Positions 1 to 11,800 of a stretch of 64,000 nucleotides of DNA are shown in pieces. Position 1 is the stretch's first letter. The number at the start of each line of letters is the position of its first letter. The notes beneath the pieces were generated by a model. It was not told the origin of the DNA, ran no database searches, and was given only the letters and a program-made list of their open reading frames with translations. The DNA lies in contig NW_024881520.1 in NCBI RefSeq assembly GCF_019059575.1, forward strand, positions 1,178,001-1,242,000. Direction: 5' to 3'. A program made the position numbers and the translations under genes. The stretch is from Amphibalanus amphitrite (taxonomy: Eukaryota; Arthropoda; Thecostraca; Balanomorpha; Balanidae).

Positions 1-2
1 CG

Positions 3-2066
3 AACCCGAGTTCGCACCCGGTGGTGATTCTGTGTGACGTGGACCACGCCAGCCTGCGCAGCCTGGTCGACTTCATGTACCACGGCGAGATTGAGGTGCC
101 GACCACGCAGCTGGATCAGCTGCTCCGGCTCGGCGAGCTGCTCCAGGTGCAGGGTATCAGCTCGCTCAAGGTCAGTACTCCTCCAGGTCACCGTCGGACC
201 TCCCGGCCGCAGATACGTGCCAATATTCCTTACATGCGACGATGTAGTCGTCAGGTGCTAGGTGCTAGGCTAGTAGATGACAGAAATGGTGATAGTGGAC
301 AGTAGTGGTCAACGTGAAGGGATAAGTATTCATTGTTAAAATGAGACGAAAAAAATTTGAAAGCGCTGTTAGAAAAGGGTTCAAGCAACGAGGAACATTT
401 TTAATTTGAATCGCGGAATGCATTTATAATTTCTTACGGACTCTGTTTGTGTGCTCGCGCATTCTAACGCATTTTCTAGTCCTAGAGTTACGACAATAGC
501 CCCCATATTTGCTGTCCTCAGTCGGATTCCGTCAGCACACCTGAGGAGTCGAGCAGCTTCCCGGCGCCTCCGACGGACGAACCCGCCGCCGCCGAGCCGG
601 CGCTCCCGGACAGTGACGTCATAGCGCCTGAGTGCGTCATCACGGAGCGGAGCGGCGGCGTGACGGGCCGGCGCCGGCGCCGCTCGCGCCGCCGCACCAC
701 CAGCGCGGGGGAGGCGGCCGCCGACGCGGGCCCCGCGCCGACGGTCGTCAGCGGGCAGGCGCCGCTGCCAATGTCGACCGGACCAGCCCTGAGCTGCGGG
801 GCTCCGCCGCTACCACCTCCACCGCCGCCAGCAGCGGCACACGACCTTCCGACGGCGCCAGTCCAGCAGGCGGGCTCGGCCGGCGAGACGCCGCAGGGGA
901 CGGCCGAGCCGGCGGGCCAGGCGGCGCCGGAGGGCGGCCCCCACTCGCAGCTCCGGGTGAAGGCAGAGTGGCCCGACGAGCCGGCCCCGGACGCGCCGTC
1001 AGACTCCTCCAAACTGCTGCTGGACGAGAGCGGTGAGTGGACTGGGGCGGGTGCGGGTCCGCCGCCGAGTGAGGGCGACGCCGGGTGTCCGCTGCTGAGC
1101 TGGAGCGGCGCGGTGCCCGGCGCGGTCAGTGGGCGACTGTCCACCCACCGGAATTTTATTGATGCCTATGCAGATATAAAGCACAATGTAGCATGTCCAA
1201 AATAGCTCGCTTAACGTGTGAAGTTTGAACGTCTTCCGAAATTCTTATGTTAACCCTGCTCTCGTGCTCTGCTGGTGGTGCTTAGAGAGGCCGGAGTTCG
1301 AGAATACATTTTATGTTCACAAACAATAGTTTTACGCTAGTTGTGTATTCGATTTGTCTTTCATGTCTGTTACTTATAGTCAGCAGGTTTGTATTTGCGC
1401 CACAATCACCCGTTATATGTCGTTGCGAATAGCTATGACGCATTCCATCCTTAAAGGATGGAATGCGTCATACTTCCTTTACATATATTAGATTTAATGT
1501 AGACTGGATATGTCACAGTAACATAATTGGACGGTAACTCTTGTCCATGATGCGCTCGATGTTGATTGTTCTGTGTTACATATTCGTCTGCTTTTTCAGA
1601 ACATTCTGGTCTGGATATGTCACAATACTCTGGCGGAATATTTGGAGGCGGAGTGGGTGAGTAAGGCGCACCGCTTATAAAAAAGATCATGCGCGGAATT
1701 TTACAAAGAATACACATACTTTTTTCTGTACATATATTGAGCTATGCCTGTTGGCAGAATAAATTAATGGGATGCCCATTTCCAGCACAAAGAGCGGTCT
1801 TTGAATTTCACCGGGGCAGTCTCACACCTTGTGCCGCCACACAATGTATTTTCTTATAACCGTGTTAGGTATCGTGAACTCCTACAGGTCCTCACGAACC
1901 ACTGATGTGGTTGATTGACGGCGCCATCTATTCCGCAGGGTCTCGGAGGCCGCTGACCGGCGCCGAAAGAGCGAGACGCTACCGTGAGCGGAAAAAGCTG
2001 AAGAAGCTTTACGAGGCGCTACTGGGCGGCTCCCCGCGACGGGAGCAGCTGACCGTGCAGCTGTGA
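3..2066 (+). CDS. BTB-domain nuclear protein, 3' part (partial)
   Basis: Three exons join in phase: 3-170, 522-1032 and 1939-2066; the 5' end is outside the window. The first exon encodes the second half of a BTB/POZ domain, recognisable by HPVVILCDVDHASLRSLVDF followed by MYHGEIEVP and the ELLQVQGI helix. BTB domains of this arthropod subfamily (Broad, Tramtrack, Lola, Bab type) dimerise and act in transcription. The rest is a low-complexity Pro/Ala-rich linker with an Arg-rich cluster, and a short basic C-terminus with TGAERARRYRERKK. No C2H2 zinc finger or Psq domain follows before the stop at 2064-2066, so this product, or this isoform, would lack the usual DNA-binding fingers. Alternative 3' exons outside the window cannot be excluded. 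Confidence 0.8.
522..1032 (+). CDS. BTB gene, middle exon (disordered linker)
   Basis: The acceptor is ...gctgtcctcag before 522 and the donor is gtgagt at 1033. It reads 170 codons plus one base. The protein is disordered: acidic and Pro/Ala-rich, with an Arg cluster RRRRRSRRR near 660-700 that could be a nuclear localisation signal, a run of prolines near 810-830, and a VKAEW segment near 957 that resembles a sumoylation consensus (psi-K-x-E). Function beyond linking the BTB domain to the C-terminus is inference. Confidence 0.7.
1434..1472. repeat. 39-bp perfect inverted repeat
   Basis: Two 19-bp arms (tatgacgcattccatcctt and its exact reverse complement) flank a single base at 1453. It lies in the last intron of the BTB gene and would form a long hairpin in RNA or a cruciform in DNA. 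Confidence 0.9.
1939..2066 (+). CDS. BTB gene, terminal exon with AERARRYRERKK motif
   Basis: The acceptor is ttccgcag at 1931-1938. Phase 1 continues from the previous exon, giving 42 residues and a TGA at 2064. The motif TGAERARRYRERKKLKKLYE is strongly basic and predicted helical. I know similar 'AER.R.YR.RK' helices from other arthropod BTB and transposon-related proteins, where they look like small DNA- or RNA-contacting basic helices; this is recall, not a search. A related degenerate stretch is seen near 26.73-26.79 kb. Confidence 0.65.
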
Positions 2067-4362
2067 GCGGGAGCTCCGCTGAGACGACGCACATCGCAGG
2101 CAGCTACTGAGACAGGTCCGTCGATTGCCAATGAACAAACAACTGTGGATAGGTGGCGAGGTGCAGCCCGTCACGCGTCAGCAGGTAGTGGGCGATAGAT
2201 CGCATCGCGCAATTGTGCCATGGAAAGAGTGGCTGAGGTCGCTTAGAAATTAATTGATGTATGCGGGAAGTTTTGCCATTTTAGAGCGTTATTGTCGGTG
2301 TTTATGAGGTGGCGTAAGTGCTCTCTCCGATCTCTGAGAGCCGTGTGACTGGTGGGTGCCATTCATCTGATGGGCCATCTGGTGCCATATTGCGGCGTGC
2401 GCTGCCCCGAGCCGGCGGACCTAGTACAAAGCTGCTGCGCCCGGCCCGTCGGCGGCCCGCTGACGTGCAACAGTCTGGTCATGGCCCGAATCAAAACGGT
2501 GCGGCGTGAGGCACCGGTGCGGCCGGCGAGTGAGCCGCGGCGGAAGCCCGGCGGGGCTGCACTGGCCTGGTGTGTAGGTAGAAGCAGCCTGATATCCTGC
2601 TCTGTGGAGCTTGTGCCAGAGAGAAATTGAATGTATGTTTATGTTAGGCAATGTGTCAGCGCGTTATGTTCTTTTGAACTGGGCTGTCCTCTTCACTCAT
2701 TCCACTGAAAGGCAGTAGCGCATCTGGGTGTTACTCGCGCTCGCTCGCATAATTCAGCTAGGCTTTTTTTCATTGAACGTTAATCAACGAACGAGTTTAA
2801 TGCTCATATGAGCCGGCTGATTTGGGTTGTGTAGTTAGTGGTCGAAGTGTTGCGATGTGTTCGAAACGCCGGCCGACATCACGGAGTATTGAGTCGGCTG
2901 GCGTCAGCTTCATAGATCTGCTTGCCGGTTGTGGTCTGTAGATACGCTCCAGTGCAAGGTAGTGCCGGCGAGAGCCGCGCAGTCCCGCTAGTTACTAATC
3001 ACGGTTGTGGTAACGCGAGGCGTGGTGCGAGTGTCCGCGACCTGTGACCGCCCTCTGTGATCTGACCTCGGGCCTCGCCCTCAATCGGTCAGCAGGCGAG
3101 ACACAGGCCGAGTTTAGATAATGTCGTTTTGCTCACCGTTTGGCGCTTTCGTGTCCCCGCGATGATGGCGGCGGTGCGTTTTCGCGACTCGTATTTGTGC
3201 CAAAGCCCGACCCTCCCTGTTCTGGCGGGCGCCGTACATCCTCTGTGGCGACCTTGGTGAGTGTGTTAGGGAAGATTGTGTCTGCTGGTCGCATGATCCG
3301 GCTAGGTGTGACGTTGCCCCAGCCCTCCCTTCCGATGCGAACGCTAGTATCTCGCTCCCGTCTCCCGATGTCGCCATTCCTGAGCGGTCCGTGAATTTGC
3401 CATTGGGGAAGTACACCAAGGGAAGGGCTCTGGTTCCGGAACTGATCGGAGCATTACAACGAACCGGGTGTAGCACACTACTCAGCTTAATAATGCTCCA
3501 TTAATGTCGGTATCTCTGTATCGTTTTCCAGAGTTCTCTCTGATGTCTGTTGTTTCCACCATGACTGCTTTAACGTTTGGTACAACTGACCACTGGCTGC
3601 TGTGTATGTGCGCTCCGATGTTGACCATGTGTGCGCTGCTCACTTCCCTGGAGTACGCAATACATCGATGTCTCTGTACTAACGAGCCGGACCGAGTGTT
3701 GGTGGCGCTGGACGGAGTATGCATTCACTTCTTTCTGTATGTTCTGTCAACTTCGAATTTCGCCTCCAAAGCGACAGCTAAGAAGGGAATTTATGGGAAC
3801 AATTTCATTATGTTTTTGCTCGGGTTGATTCAACGAGATGTTGGGTTGGGGGTAGAATGAGAAGGCACTAGGGGGGAGGCTCAAGGCTACTGAAAGATTG
3901 CCCCTGATGACGTCATAGGATCGTGGGGAGACGGAAGGTATGTCCGGTATGTTCAAATTCAGTGTCCTTGGTCATTATTTTTGTTTACCTTGCGCACGTC
4001 AAATTGCTCTCAAGGCCCTATATTGATATACTATTGCCTTTTCCTTTTGCTATTGATTCAAAATCTGCAAAAGCGTTCTGCTCCAGGCTCCAGTCCTCAC
4101 ATTCTGTTCCTACGTATATGTGTTGCTAATATTTTTTTATCGAATATTAAATATTTAATACGCTTATGAGTTACGAGCAGTTACGAGCAACATCAGCTAC
4201 AAGTTAAAGCTGAACCTTTGCGAATCTGCAAAGATATCAATATCAGGAGGATGACATCCAGGATGTATGAATTAAGGTTGGTGGATGGGTATTAGTATTT
4301 ATATACACTGTGGGTATTGGTAGAGCATGGACCAAGGAGAAGCTCAGAAGTACTATATCCAG
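2067..4362. other. Intergenic stretch, no gene recognised
   Basis: This is the 3' flank of the BTB gene. Several short open frames on both strands (for example 3504-3860) have no recognisable domain, no splice context and no codon bias like the neighbouring exons. I see no gene here. Base composition moves from GC-rich (2.4-3.4 kb) to AT-rich (4.0-4.3 kb). Confidence 0.5.
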
Positions 4363-4810
4363 AGGCCTGTTTCAGCCTTGATATTCTGCAGGGTGTGACA
4401 TCACACGTCTGGTGAAGTCGCAGACCTCGTATGGCACAATATTTCTTGAAACACTCCGGTTGAATATTCTGCAGAGCAGCTAAATGCGGCAATCGCTTTC
4501 ATCAGTACGAAACGATTTTACACGAAAGCCACGAAAATAACACATGTGTTTACCAAATATTCTGTTAGGTTAATAGCTCACCAATTTATGCTATTACGAC
4601 TCCCAATAATACCCATAAGAAAGCAACGTGCCTCAATTCAATCCTTTGCCTTTGGTGTGCCACAATGAGTAGCAAAACCATCTGAATCACGAAAAATTTG
4701 CAGCAGAATATTCTGTCGTGACGTCATACGTTAGAAGCTCTGCCCACTGATGCCTACTGGGCATGTGTCATGGAATAATATTCCATAATATTTCATGCAG
4801 AAACAGGCCT
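4363..4810. mobile_element. Short TIR element (MITE-like), 448 bp
   Basis: Terminal inverted repeats AGGCCTGTTTC (4363-4373) and GAAACAGGCCT (4800-4810) are perfect over 11 bp and are flanked by CAG on both sides, a possible 3-bp target-site duplication. The interior is AT-rich, non-coding and holds repeated 'gaatattctgcag'-like segments. The superfamily is not assigned; the terminus AGGCCTG is shared with the element at 46654-46916. Confidence 0.6.
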
Positions 4811-4825
4811 CAGAGGTGCTTCTTT

Positions 4826-4932
4826 CTAACAAAACCTGAACAAACCTAAACATGACCTACATAACCTTCCCTACAACCTTAAAACCTACAACCTACATCC
4901 TACAAACCTTCCCTAACAACCTGAAATCTGAC
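4826..4932. repeat. Degenerate AACCTA/CCTACA repeat
   Basis: Runs of 'aacctaaa', 'aaccttccctacaacc' and 'cctacaacctacatcc' form an imperfect 5-8-bp repeat related to the arthropod telomere-type CCTAA motif. The reverse orientation is seen near 23.06-23.19 kb. Confidence 0.5.
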
Positions 4933-5383
4933 AGCGACTCCTCACTCCTCAGTTGGAAAACCTTCATGTTACATCTGCTTTACTGATGCCAGTGGATGTG
5001 TATGATTAGGAACAATACCAAAAGGCAAAAACTTGACTATTTATTTACATTTTCTTTACATGGCCATAATTTTGAGATCATTTACTTTGCTATTGCAGTT
5101 TGTACCCTGACCCTCAACCCTGCTCCATGCCACATCATTGTGATGCTTTTAGGCATTGGTGTTTTAGACAATGTCAATGAGATCGCATTGGTTTGTTCTT
5201 AATTAGTTATTGCACAGCATCTGCTGTTTGGTGTGGTACCTATTTTGTAGTGACATATGTGGAATTTCCATTGAGTGTTGTGGGCACTGGGCTATACTGT
5301 CATACTGTTAAAATGGTATTAAACACTTCGTTCATTCTTCTTGATGATAGGCATTGGTTTTGTGATGCATTTGTTGGTTACAG

Positions 5384-6638
5384 GTCCAGAGGTTCCATTC
5401 ACAAAACTTCCCCGAAAATGCAATTACATGATTCGGGTACTACCGAACACCCAGCTCGACCTGCTTCAGAGGTGGATACACCAGCGATCAGCTCCCAGGC
5501 ATTGGCTCAGGAACAGTTGGGACGTGCTGCCCGTCCTGCATCAGCAGTGGCTGGCCAGCGTACAGTGCCACAAGATGATTACATTTCAGAGGATGAAGAG
5601 CCACCGCCACCAGTAATGCAATCTGAGCCCTCTTTCCGTGATGGAAGTCCCAGGTCGTTCACAAGTGCTCGCGGCCGGCGCACTCCGCCGCCATCACCTC
5701 GGCGCACCCCGCCTCCGTCGCCGCGGCGCGCCCCGCCTCCGTCGCCGAGGCGCACCCCGCCTCCGTCGCCGCGGCGCGCCCCGCCTCCGTCGCCGCGGCG
5801 CGCCCATAAGCCGACCACTCAGTCGGTCGACTCAGCGAACTGTTCGCCGTTATCACCTCCCGTGCCTTGGTTGGAACAAAACTGTCTGTATGTGTTGGCG
5901 GGTGTAGTGGTCGTGCTGGCATTGTTCTGTGCTGGGTGCTGGTGGAGCGGCTCCGACCTGCCGCCGAAGGTGGGGTTTGCCGGTCAGCCTCCTTCCAACG
6001 CTGGTCTCGAACGGTGGCGCCAGGCGGTGGACACACTGTCCAGTCGTTTCCCGTACCAGCGGCGCCGGCTGTGGACGGTTCTGCGCGCCACCGTCAGCCG
6101 AATGCTGCTGGAGTCTCGCCAACCGGCCGTGGTTCTGCTGCTCGCCTCGGAGGCCGAGAGGGACGACGTCCAGTGCCTGATGCGCGCCGCGGCCGCGGCA
6201 GTGCTCAACGCCACGCAGTCGAGCGCGCGGCCCATTCGCGTGGACGGTACCGCACTCGGCGCTCTAGACGAGGAGGAGGCTAAAGGTCGGCTCAACAGTG
6301 AGCTGGATCGGCTGCGTGGAGGCCACGGTGTGGCAGTGTTTCTTGTGGAAGAATTACAACAACTCCAGCCCTTGACCGCCATGCTGCTGCACGGCTTTTG
6401 CGATAACGATAATGCGCCTCGCAAGGAGGCTCTCTTCCTGCTGTCGGTGGTGACGAGCCGCACGCCGCCCAGCGACAGGGACGTGGAGCGTGCCGTGGAG
6501 CACGCGCTCCGGCGCGCCTGGGGTCACGTGCTGAGCGAGGAGATATTCGATGCTCTGTTGGCCAGGATCGCCGGCAACGTGGCCGCCATCCACGACGAGG
6601 GTGGCAGCCTCATCTGTCATACACCTGGCGCCCTGTAA
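5384..6638 (+). CDS. LAP1/LULL1-like torsin activator (TOR1AIP family)
   Basis: Torsin-interacting proteins are single-pass membrane proteins of the inner nuclear membrane and ER whose luminal, AAA-like domain stimulates the ATPase torsin. The likely start is the ATG at 5418 (406 aa), within an exon that begins after a 'ttacag' acceptor at 5383; an open frame continues upstream to 5193 but reads as intron. From the ATG: an acidic N-terminus (EDEEPPPP), a nucleo/cytoplasmic Pro-Arg repeat region (about residues 88-130), a transmembrane segment CLYVLAGVVVVLALFCAGCWW (about 156-176), then about 230 luminal residues. Family-like stretches are RQPAVVLLLASE, KGRLNSELDRL, AVFLVEELQQLQP and MLLHGFCDNDNAPRKEALFL, with no Walker A or B motif, as expected for activators. 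The Arg in LLARIAGNV is a candidate arginine finger. The coding region is intronless; the final call rests on motif memory. Confidence 0.8.
5680..5805 (+). repeat. 24-bp coding tandem repeat (PPPSPRR[AT])
   Basis: About five copies of a GC-rich 24-bp unit encode (T/A)PPPSPRR repeated in the nucleoplasmic/cytoplasmic tail of the torsin activator. The SPRR sites resemble proline-directed kinase targets. Near-identity of units suggests recent expansion by slippage. Confidence 0.85.
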
Positions 6639-7566
6639 GACCGCCGGTGCACTGCTCGCTTGGTGGAGCACTGGATCAGCACACACTAGTGATTGTGATT
6701 TGTGGCACTGCCTACTGTTGGAAACTGGCGTTGACGTGTGCCTTTTTGGTAGGCCGGTGTGTTTGCGTGCTGGTACCATGCTGACTCGCTGTGTTATCAT
6801 GACACAAGCACTGCAATCGATTCATTCATTATGGTTGTGAAGGTAATTAGGTTTGCCTTGGTGGCTTTCAGTGCATATGTGATACTTATTGCTTGATTAG
6901 GACACCTTTTTGCCCTGCACATTGACAATGATCGTCCTAGACGCTAGAGGTGCACGTCATTCATGTGTACATTATTGGAATTTAAATTAAAAAAGTGCGT
7001 GCACCGCTTGCAATTCTTCATGACATTACCTTCACTGACATTGCTTATGGTTATGACATCGGTAATGCCTTATATATCTAGTGATACTCGTGGTGAGCAC
7101 ATTTTCAAAAGGCGATTAATAAATTTACTTTTTGAAATAACCATGAGATCAAGTACCCTTATGGCTTGTCATCGAAACCAAGGCCGTAGGTATATACTAT
7201 ATAGGATCGAAACTAGATAGGGCAAGATTCATATATATGCGGGATACGGTTGTCCCAGACCCACAACTTTTACTTTGCAGCACCCCTAGGCCCTAAACGC
7301 TGTTGACCAGCATATGTTTTGATGCAACGTTCAGCACATGTCGCATGGCATCCACCAATGCCTACAGGCTACAACCTACTAAAATGTACAATTCCTTTGC
7401 GAGGGTATATCGGCAATTGACATTACTTGGCCGCTGTTATATTTTGTAACGATATTTCGTGCCGCGAAAAGATGTTTTGATTGCAAAATGTTTAACCCGC
7501 GCGGGGCGAAGGGTAAATTTTACCCCCCCCCCCCCTCGCGAATTTTTGCAATATCTCAAAAACGCC
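6639..7566. other. 3' flank of torsin-activator gene; AT-rich, no gene
   Basis: A canonical AATAAA lies at 7118-7123, about 480 bases past the stop, and is a plausible polyadenylation signal. A poly-C run (about 7524-7537) lies close to the outer end of the large inverted repeat. I see no further coding sequence. Confidence 0.5.
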
Positions 7567-7885
7567 AAACTTTCACGTTCATAAAGTTGGCTTCAAATTC
7601 GGATTCGGATTCCAGCACCACATTCGTGGAAAAAATGACAAAAACGGACCCCTCAGAATCGATTTAAATTCACAGGATAGATAGAGCAGGACATGCTTAT
7701 TATGAAAATAAATCACCTAGGCTTGGCACCCCCTAAGAACTGAGGAATCTCAGGTCAAAGTTCAAGGTCATTCTCGGCGGACCCTTTGGATTCTCGTAAA
7801 AATTGGTACAACTATAGTCCATGAAGAGCTGATTTCAAAAATATCAGTATCTTACTTTGGCAAGCAGCACGAACTGATATATAGT

Positions 7886-7910
7886 AGGTCAAAGGTCAGA
7901 ATCAAGGTCA
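7886..7910 (+). promoter_or_regulatory. Candidate nuclear-receptor DR1 plus extended half-site
   Basis: AGGTCA-a-AGGTCA at 7886-7898 is a perfect DR1 (the RXR/USP- or HNF4-type arrangement), followed by TCAAGGTCA at 7902-7910, the classical FTZ-F1/ERR extended half-site. The same sites are mirrored in the right arm (DR1 at 20312-20324). The match is seen directly; binding is inference. Confidence 0.45.
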
Positions 7911-8869
7911 CGTATGTGTAATACAGGAAGTGGAAGTGACCACGTGGTCAGGTGAGAAAGGTGGACCCCTTAGATTTCAATAATTTTATGCTCAATGATG
8001 CAACCAATGTTGGAGATGCTACTGCTGGTTTTTCTTGTTTTGGCAAGGTCAAACTACGGATAAATGACTGGTCAAAGGTCAAGGTCATTTTTAGCGGACC
8101 CTTTCGATTCACATATAAATTTTTATCACAATACAATTTTTAATTCTGGTTATTATTCTGCGTATTGTTAGGCTTGGCAGGTCTTAAATTATTTTAAAAT
8201 ATTTAAATAATTTAACCTTTAATTCACCTATCCCAACATGGCTACCGTGCGAGCACCTATCAAAACCTTGATGAAAATAACAAACCGAAAATCTGAGAGA
8301 AACGCGATTTGACCTTGGACGTGCCCCGTGCCAGTGCACTGGCCTTAGGGGTGCTGAAGAACTTGATTTGGTAGGTATAGTGTGTTTTGGTGTGGGTTAA
8401 TGTAATTTTAATGTATTGCACGTTGCCTGATTTGCGACACAACTTACAAAATTGAAATAGCAGTCGTAAGTAGTGTCAGTGTCGCAAGTTGACCTTGCCT
8501 TGGGGTATACCGAATAGGTCACAGGTCATTCGGGTCATTGCCTCGAAATTTACGTGGTACGTGTAAAATTGTTTGAACTTGAGATCCTGAAAATTTTGTT
8601 GCAATCCATTGATGCTAATGCAAGTTATAGAGCTTGAACTGACAGGTCGTTTATGAGGCCTCCATCCATGCCAGCGAGGCAGCAAGAGTGTTGAAAATGG
8701 TCCATAATATGCTATTTCACATTTATTGGGGTATTCAGGAATTGGAAGTAGCCTAACACCATTCCAGCAACTACTGGCGAATCCAGAAAGGCGGTCTTGG
8801 ACGCTGCAAGGGTCATCCCCCCAAAAAATTCTCCCGATTCCAAAAACGTGTCCCAGATGACCCCCACGA

Positions 8870-11800
8870 CCTCCAATGAGCTCTGCGATGACCCCAAGTT
8901 GACCTTTTTGACCTGATGTGTCCCAGATGACCTCTGTGACCTCCAGTTTAGCTCTGATAACTCTAAGCTGACCTCTGTGACCTGGCATGTCCCAGATGAC
9001 CTCCATTTGAGCTCTGTGATGACCCCAACTTGACCTCTAGGACCTCACGTGTCCCATATGACCTCTGTAACCTCTAAGTGATCTCTCTGATGACCCCAAG
9101 CTGAACTCTGTGACCTGACATGTCCCAGAAGACCCCCAGTTGAGCTCTGTGATGACCATAAGTTGACCTCTGTGACCTGACGTGCCTCCAAGTTGCCCTT
9201 TGTGACCGACGTGTCTCAGCTGCATCAGTGGTCTCCAATTGAGCTCTGTGATGACCCCAAGTTGACATCTGTGACCTGACGTGTCTCATATGACCTCCAA
9301 TTGAGGTCTCTGATAACCCCAAGCTGACCTCTGTGACCTGACATGTTCCATATGACCTCTGTGACCTCTAAGTGACCTCCCTCATGACCCCAAGTTGACC
9401 TGTGTGACATGACGTGTCCCATATGACCTCTGCGACCTCTAAGTGATCTCTCTGATTACCCCAAGCTAACCTCTGTGACCTGACATGTCCAAGATGACCC
9501 CCATGACCTTCAATCGAGCTCTGTGATGACCCAGGTTGACCTCTGTGACTTGACATGTCCCAGATGACCTCCGTAACCTCCAATTGGGCTCTTTGATGAC
9601 CCCAAGCTGACCTCTGTGACCTGACATGTCCCATATGACCTCTGTGACATCTAAGTGGCCTCCCTCATGACCCCAAGTTGACCTGTGTGACCTGACGTGT
9701 CCCAGATGACCTCCGTGACCTCCAATCGAGCTCTGATGACTCCAAGCTGACCTCTGTGACCTGATATGTCCCAGATGACCTCCAATTGAGCTCACTGATG
9801 ACCCCCCAAGTTGACCTCTGTGACCTGACGTGTCCCATATGACCTCTGCGACCTCTAAGTGACCTCTCTGATGATCTTAAGCTGACCTCTGTGACCTGAC
9901 GTGTCCCAGATGACCTCCGTGACCTCCAATTGAGCTTTGATGACTCCAAGCTGACCTCTGTGACCTGATATGTCCCACATGACCTCCAATTGAGCTATTT
10001 GATGATCCTAAGCTGACCTCTGTGACCTGACGTGTCCCAAATGACCCTCAGTTGAGCTCTGTGATGACCCCAAGTTGACCTCTGTGACTTGACGTGTCCC
10101 ATATGACCTCTGTGACATCAAGTGACCTCTCTGATGGCTCCAAGCTGATCTCTGTGACCTGACATGTCTCAGCTGACCTCCAATTGAGCTCTCTGATAGC
10201 CCCAAGCTGACCTCTGTGACCTGACATGTCCCATATGACCTCTGTGACCTTTAAGTGACCTCCCTCATGACCCCAAGTTGACCTGTGTGACCTGACGTGT
10301 CCCAGATGACCTCCGTGACCTCCAATTGAGCTCTGATGACTCCAAGCTGATCTCTGTGACCTGATATGTCCCAGATGACCTCCAATTGAGTTCACTGATG
10401 ACCCCCAAGTTGATCTCTGTGACCTGACGTGTCCCATATGAACTCTGCGACCTCTAAGTGACCTCTCTGATGACCTTAAGCTGACCTCTGTGACCTGACG
10501 TGTCCCAGATGACCTCCGTGACCTCCAATTGAGCTCTGATGACTCCAAGCTGACCTCTGTGACCTGATATGTCCCAGATGACCTCCAATTGAGCTCTTTG
10601 ATGATCCTAAGCTGACCTCTCTGACCTTAGGTGTCCCAGATGACCTCCAATTGAGCTCTGATAACCCCAAGTTGACCTCTGTGACCTGACATGTCCCATA
10701 TGACCTCCACGACTTCTAAGTGACCTCTCTGATGACCCCAAGCTGACATGTGACCTGACGTGTCCAAGATGACCCCCATGACCTTCAATCGAGCTCTGTG
10801 ATGACCCCAAGTTGACCTTTTTGACCTGACGTGTCCCAGATGACCTCCGTGACCTCCAGTTTAGCTCTGATAACTCCAAGCTGACCTCTGTGACCTGACG
10901 TGTCCCATATGACCTCTGTGATGTCTAAGTGACTTTTCTGATGACCCCAAGCTGACCTCTGTGACCTGACGTGTCCCATATGACCTCTGTGACCTCTAAG
11001 TGACCTCTCTCATGACCCCAAGCTGACCTGTGTGACCTGACGTGTCCCAGATGACCTCCGTGACCTCCAATTGAGCTCTGATGACTCCAAGCTGACCTCT
11101 CTGACCTGATATGTCCCAGATGACCTCCAATTGAGCTCACTGATGACCCCAAGCTGACCTCTGTGACCTGACGTGTCCCATTTGACCTCTGCGACCTCTA
11201 AGTGACCTCTCTGATGACCTCAAGTTCACCTCTGTGATTTGACGTGTCCCATATGACCTCTGTGACCTCAAGTGACCTCTCTGATGACTCCAAGCTGATC
11301 TGTGACCTGACATGTCCCAGATGACCTCCAATTGAGCTCTCTGATAACCCCAAGTTGACCTCTGTGACCTGACATGTCCCATATGACCTCTGTGACCTCT
11401 AAGTGACCTCTCTCATGACCCCAAGCTGACCTGTGTGACCTGACGTGTCCCAGATGACCTCCGTGACCTCCAATTGAGCTCTGATGACTCCAAGCTGACC
11501 TCTGTGACCTGATATGTCCCAGATGACCTCTAATTGAGCTCACTGATAACCCCAAGTTGACCTGTGACCTGACGTGTCCCATATGACCTCTGCGACCTCT
11601 AAGTGACCTCTCTGTTGACCTTAAGCTGACCTCTGTGACCTGACGTGTCCCAGATGACCTCCGTGACCTCCAATTGAGCTCTAATGACTCCAAGCTGACC
11701 TCTGTGACCTGATATGTCCCAGATGACCTCCAATTGAGCTCACTGATGACCTCAAGTTGATCTTTGTGACCTGACATGTCCCATATGACCTCCACGACCT

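Noticed and set aside
5193-5417. Upstream in-frame extension of the torsin-activator frame with a hydrophobic N-terminus
   Set aside because: AT-rich, unlike the coding region, and separated by a good acceptor (ttacag at 5378-5383); likely intron or 5' flank.
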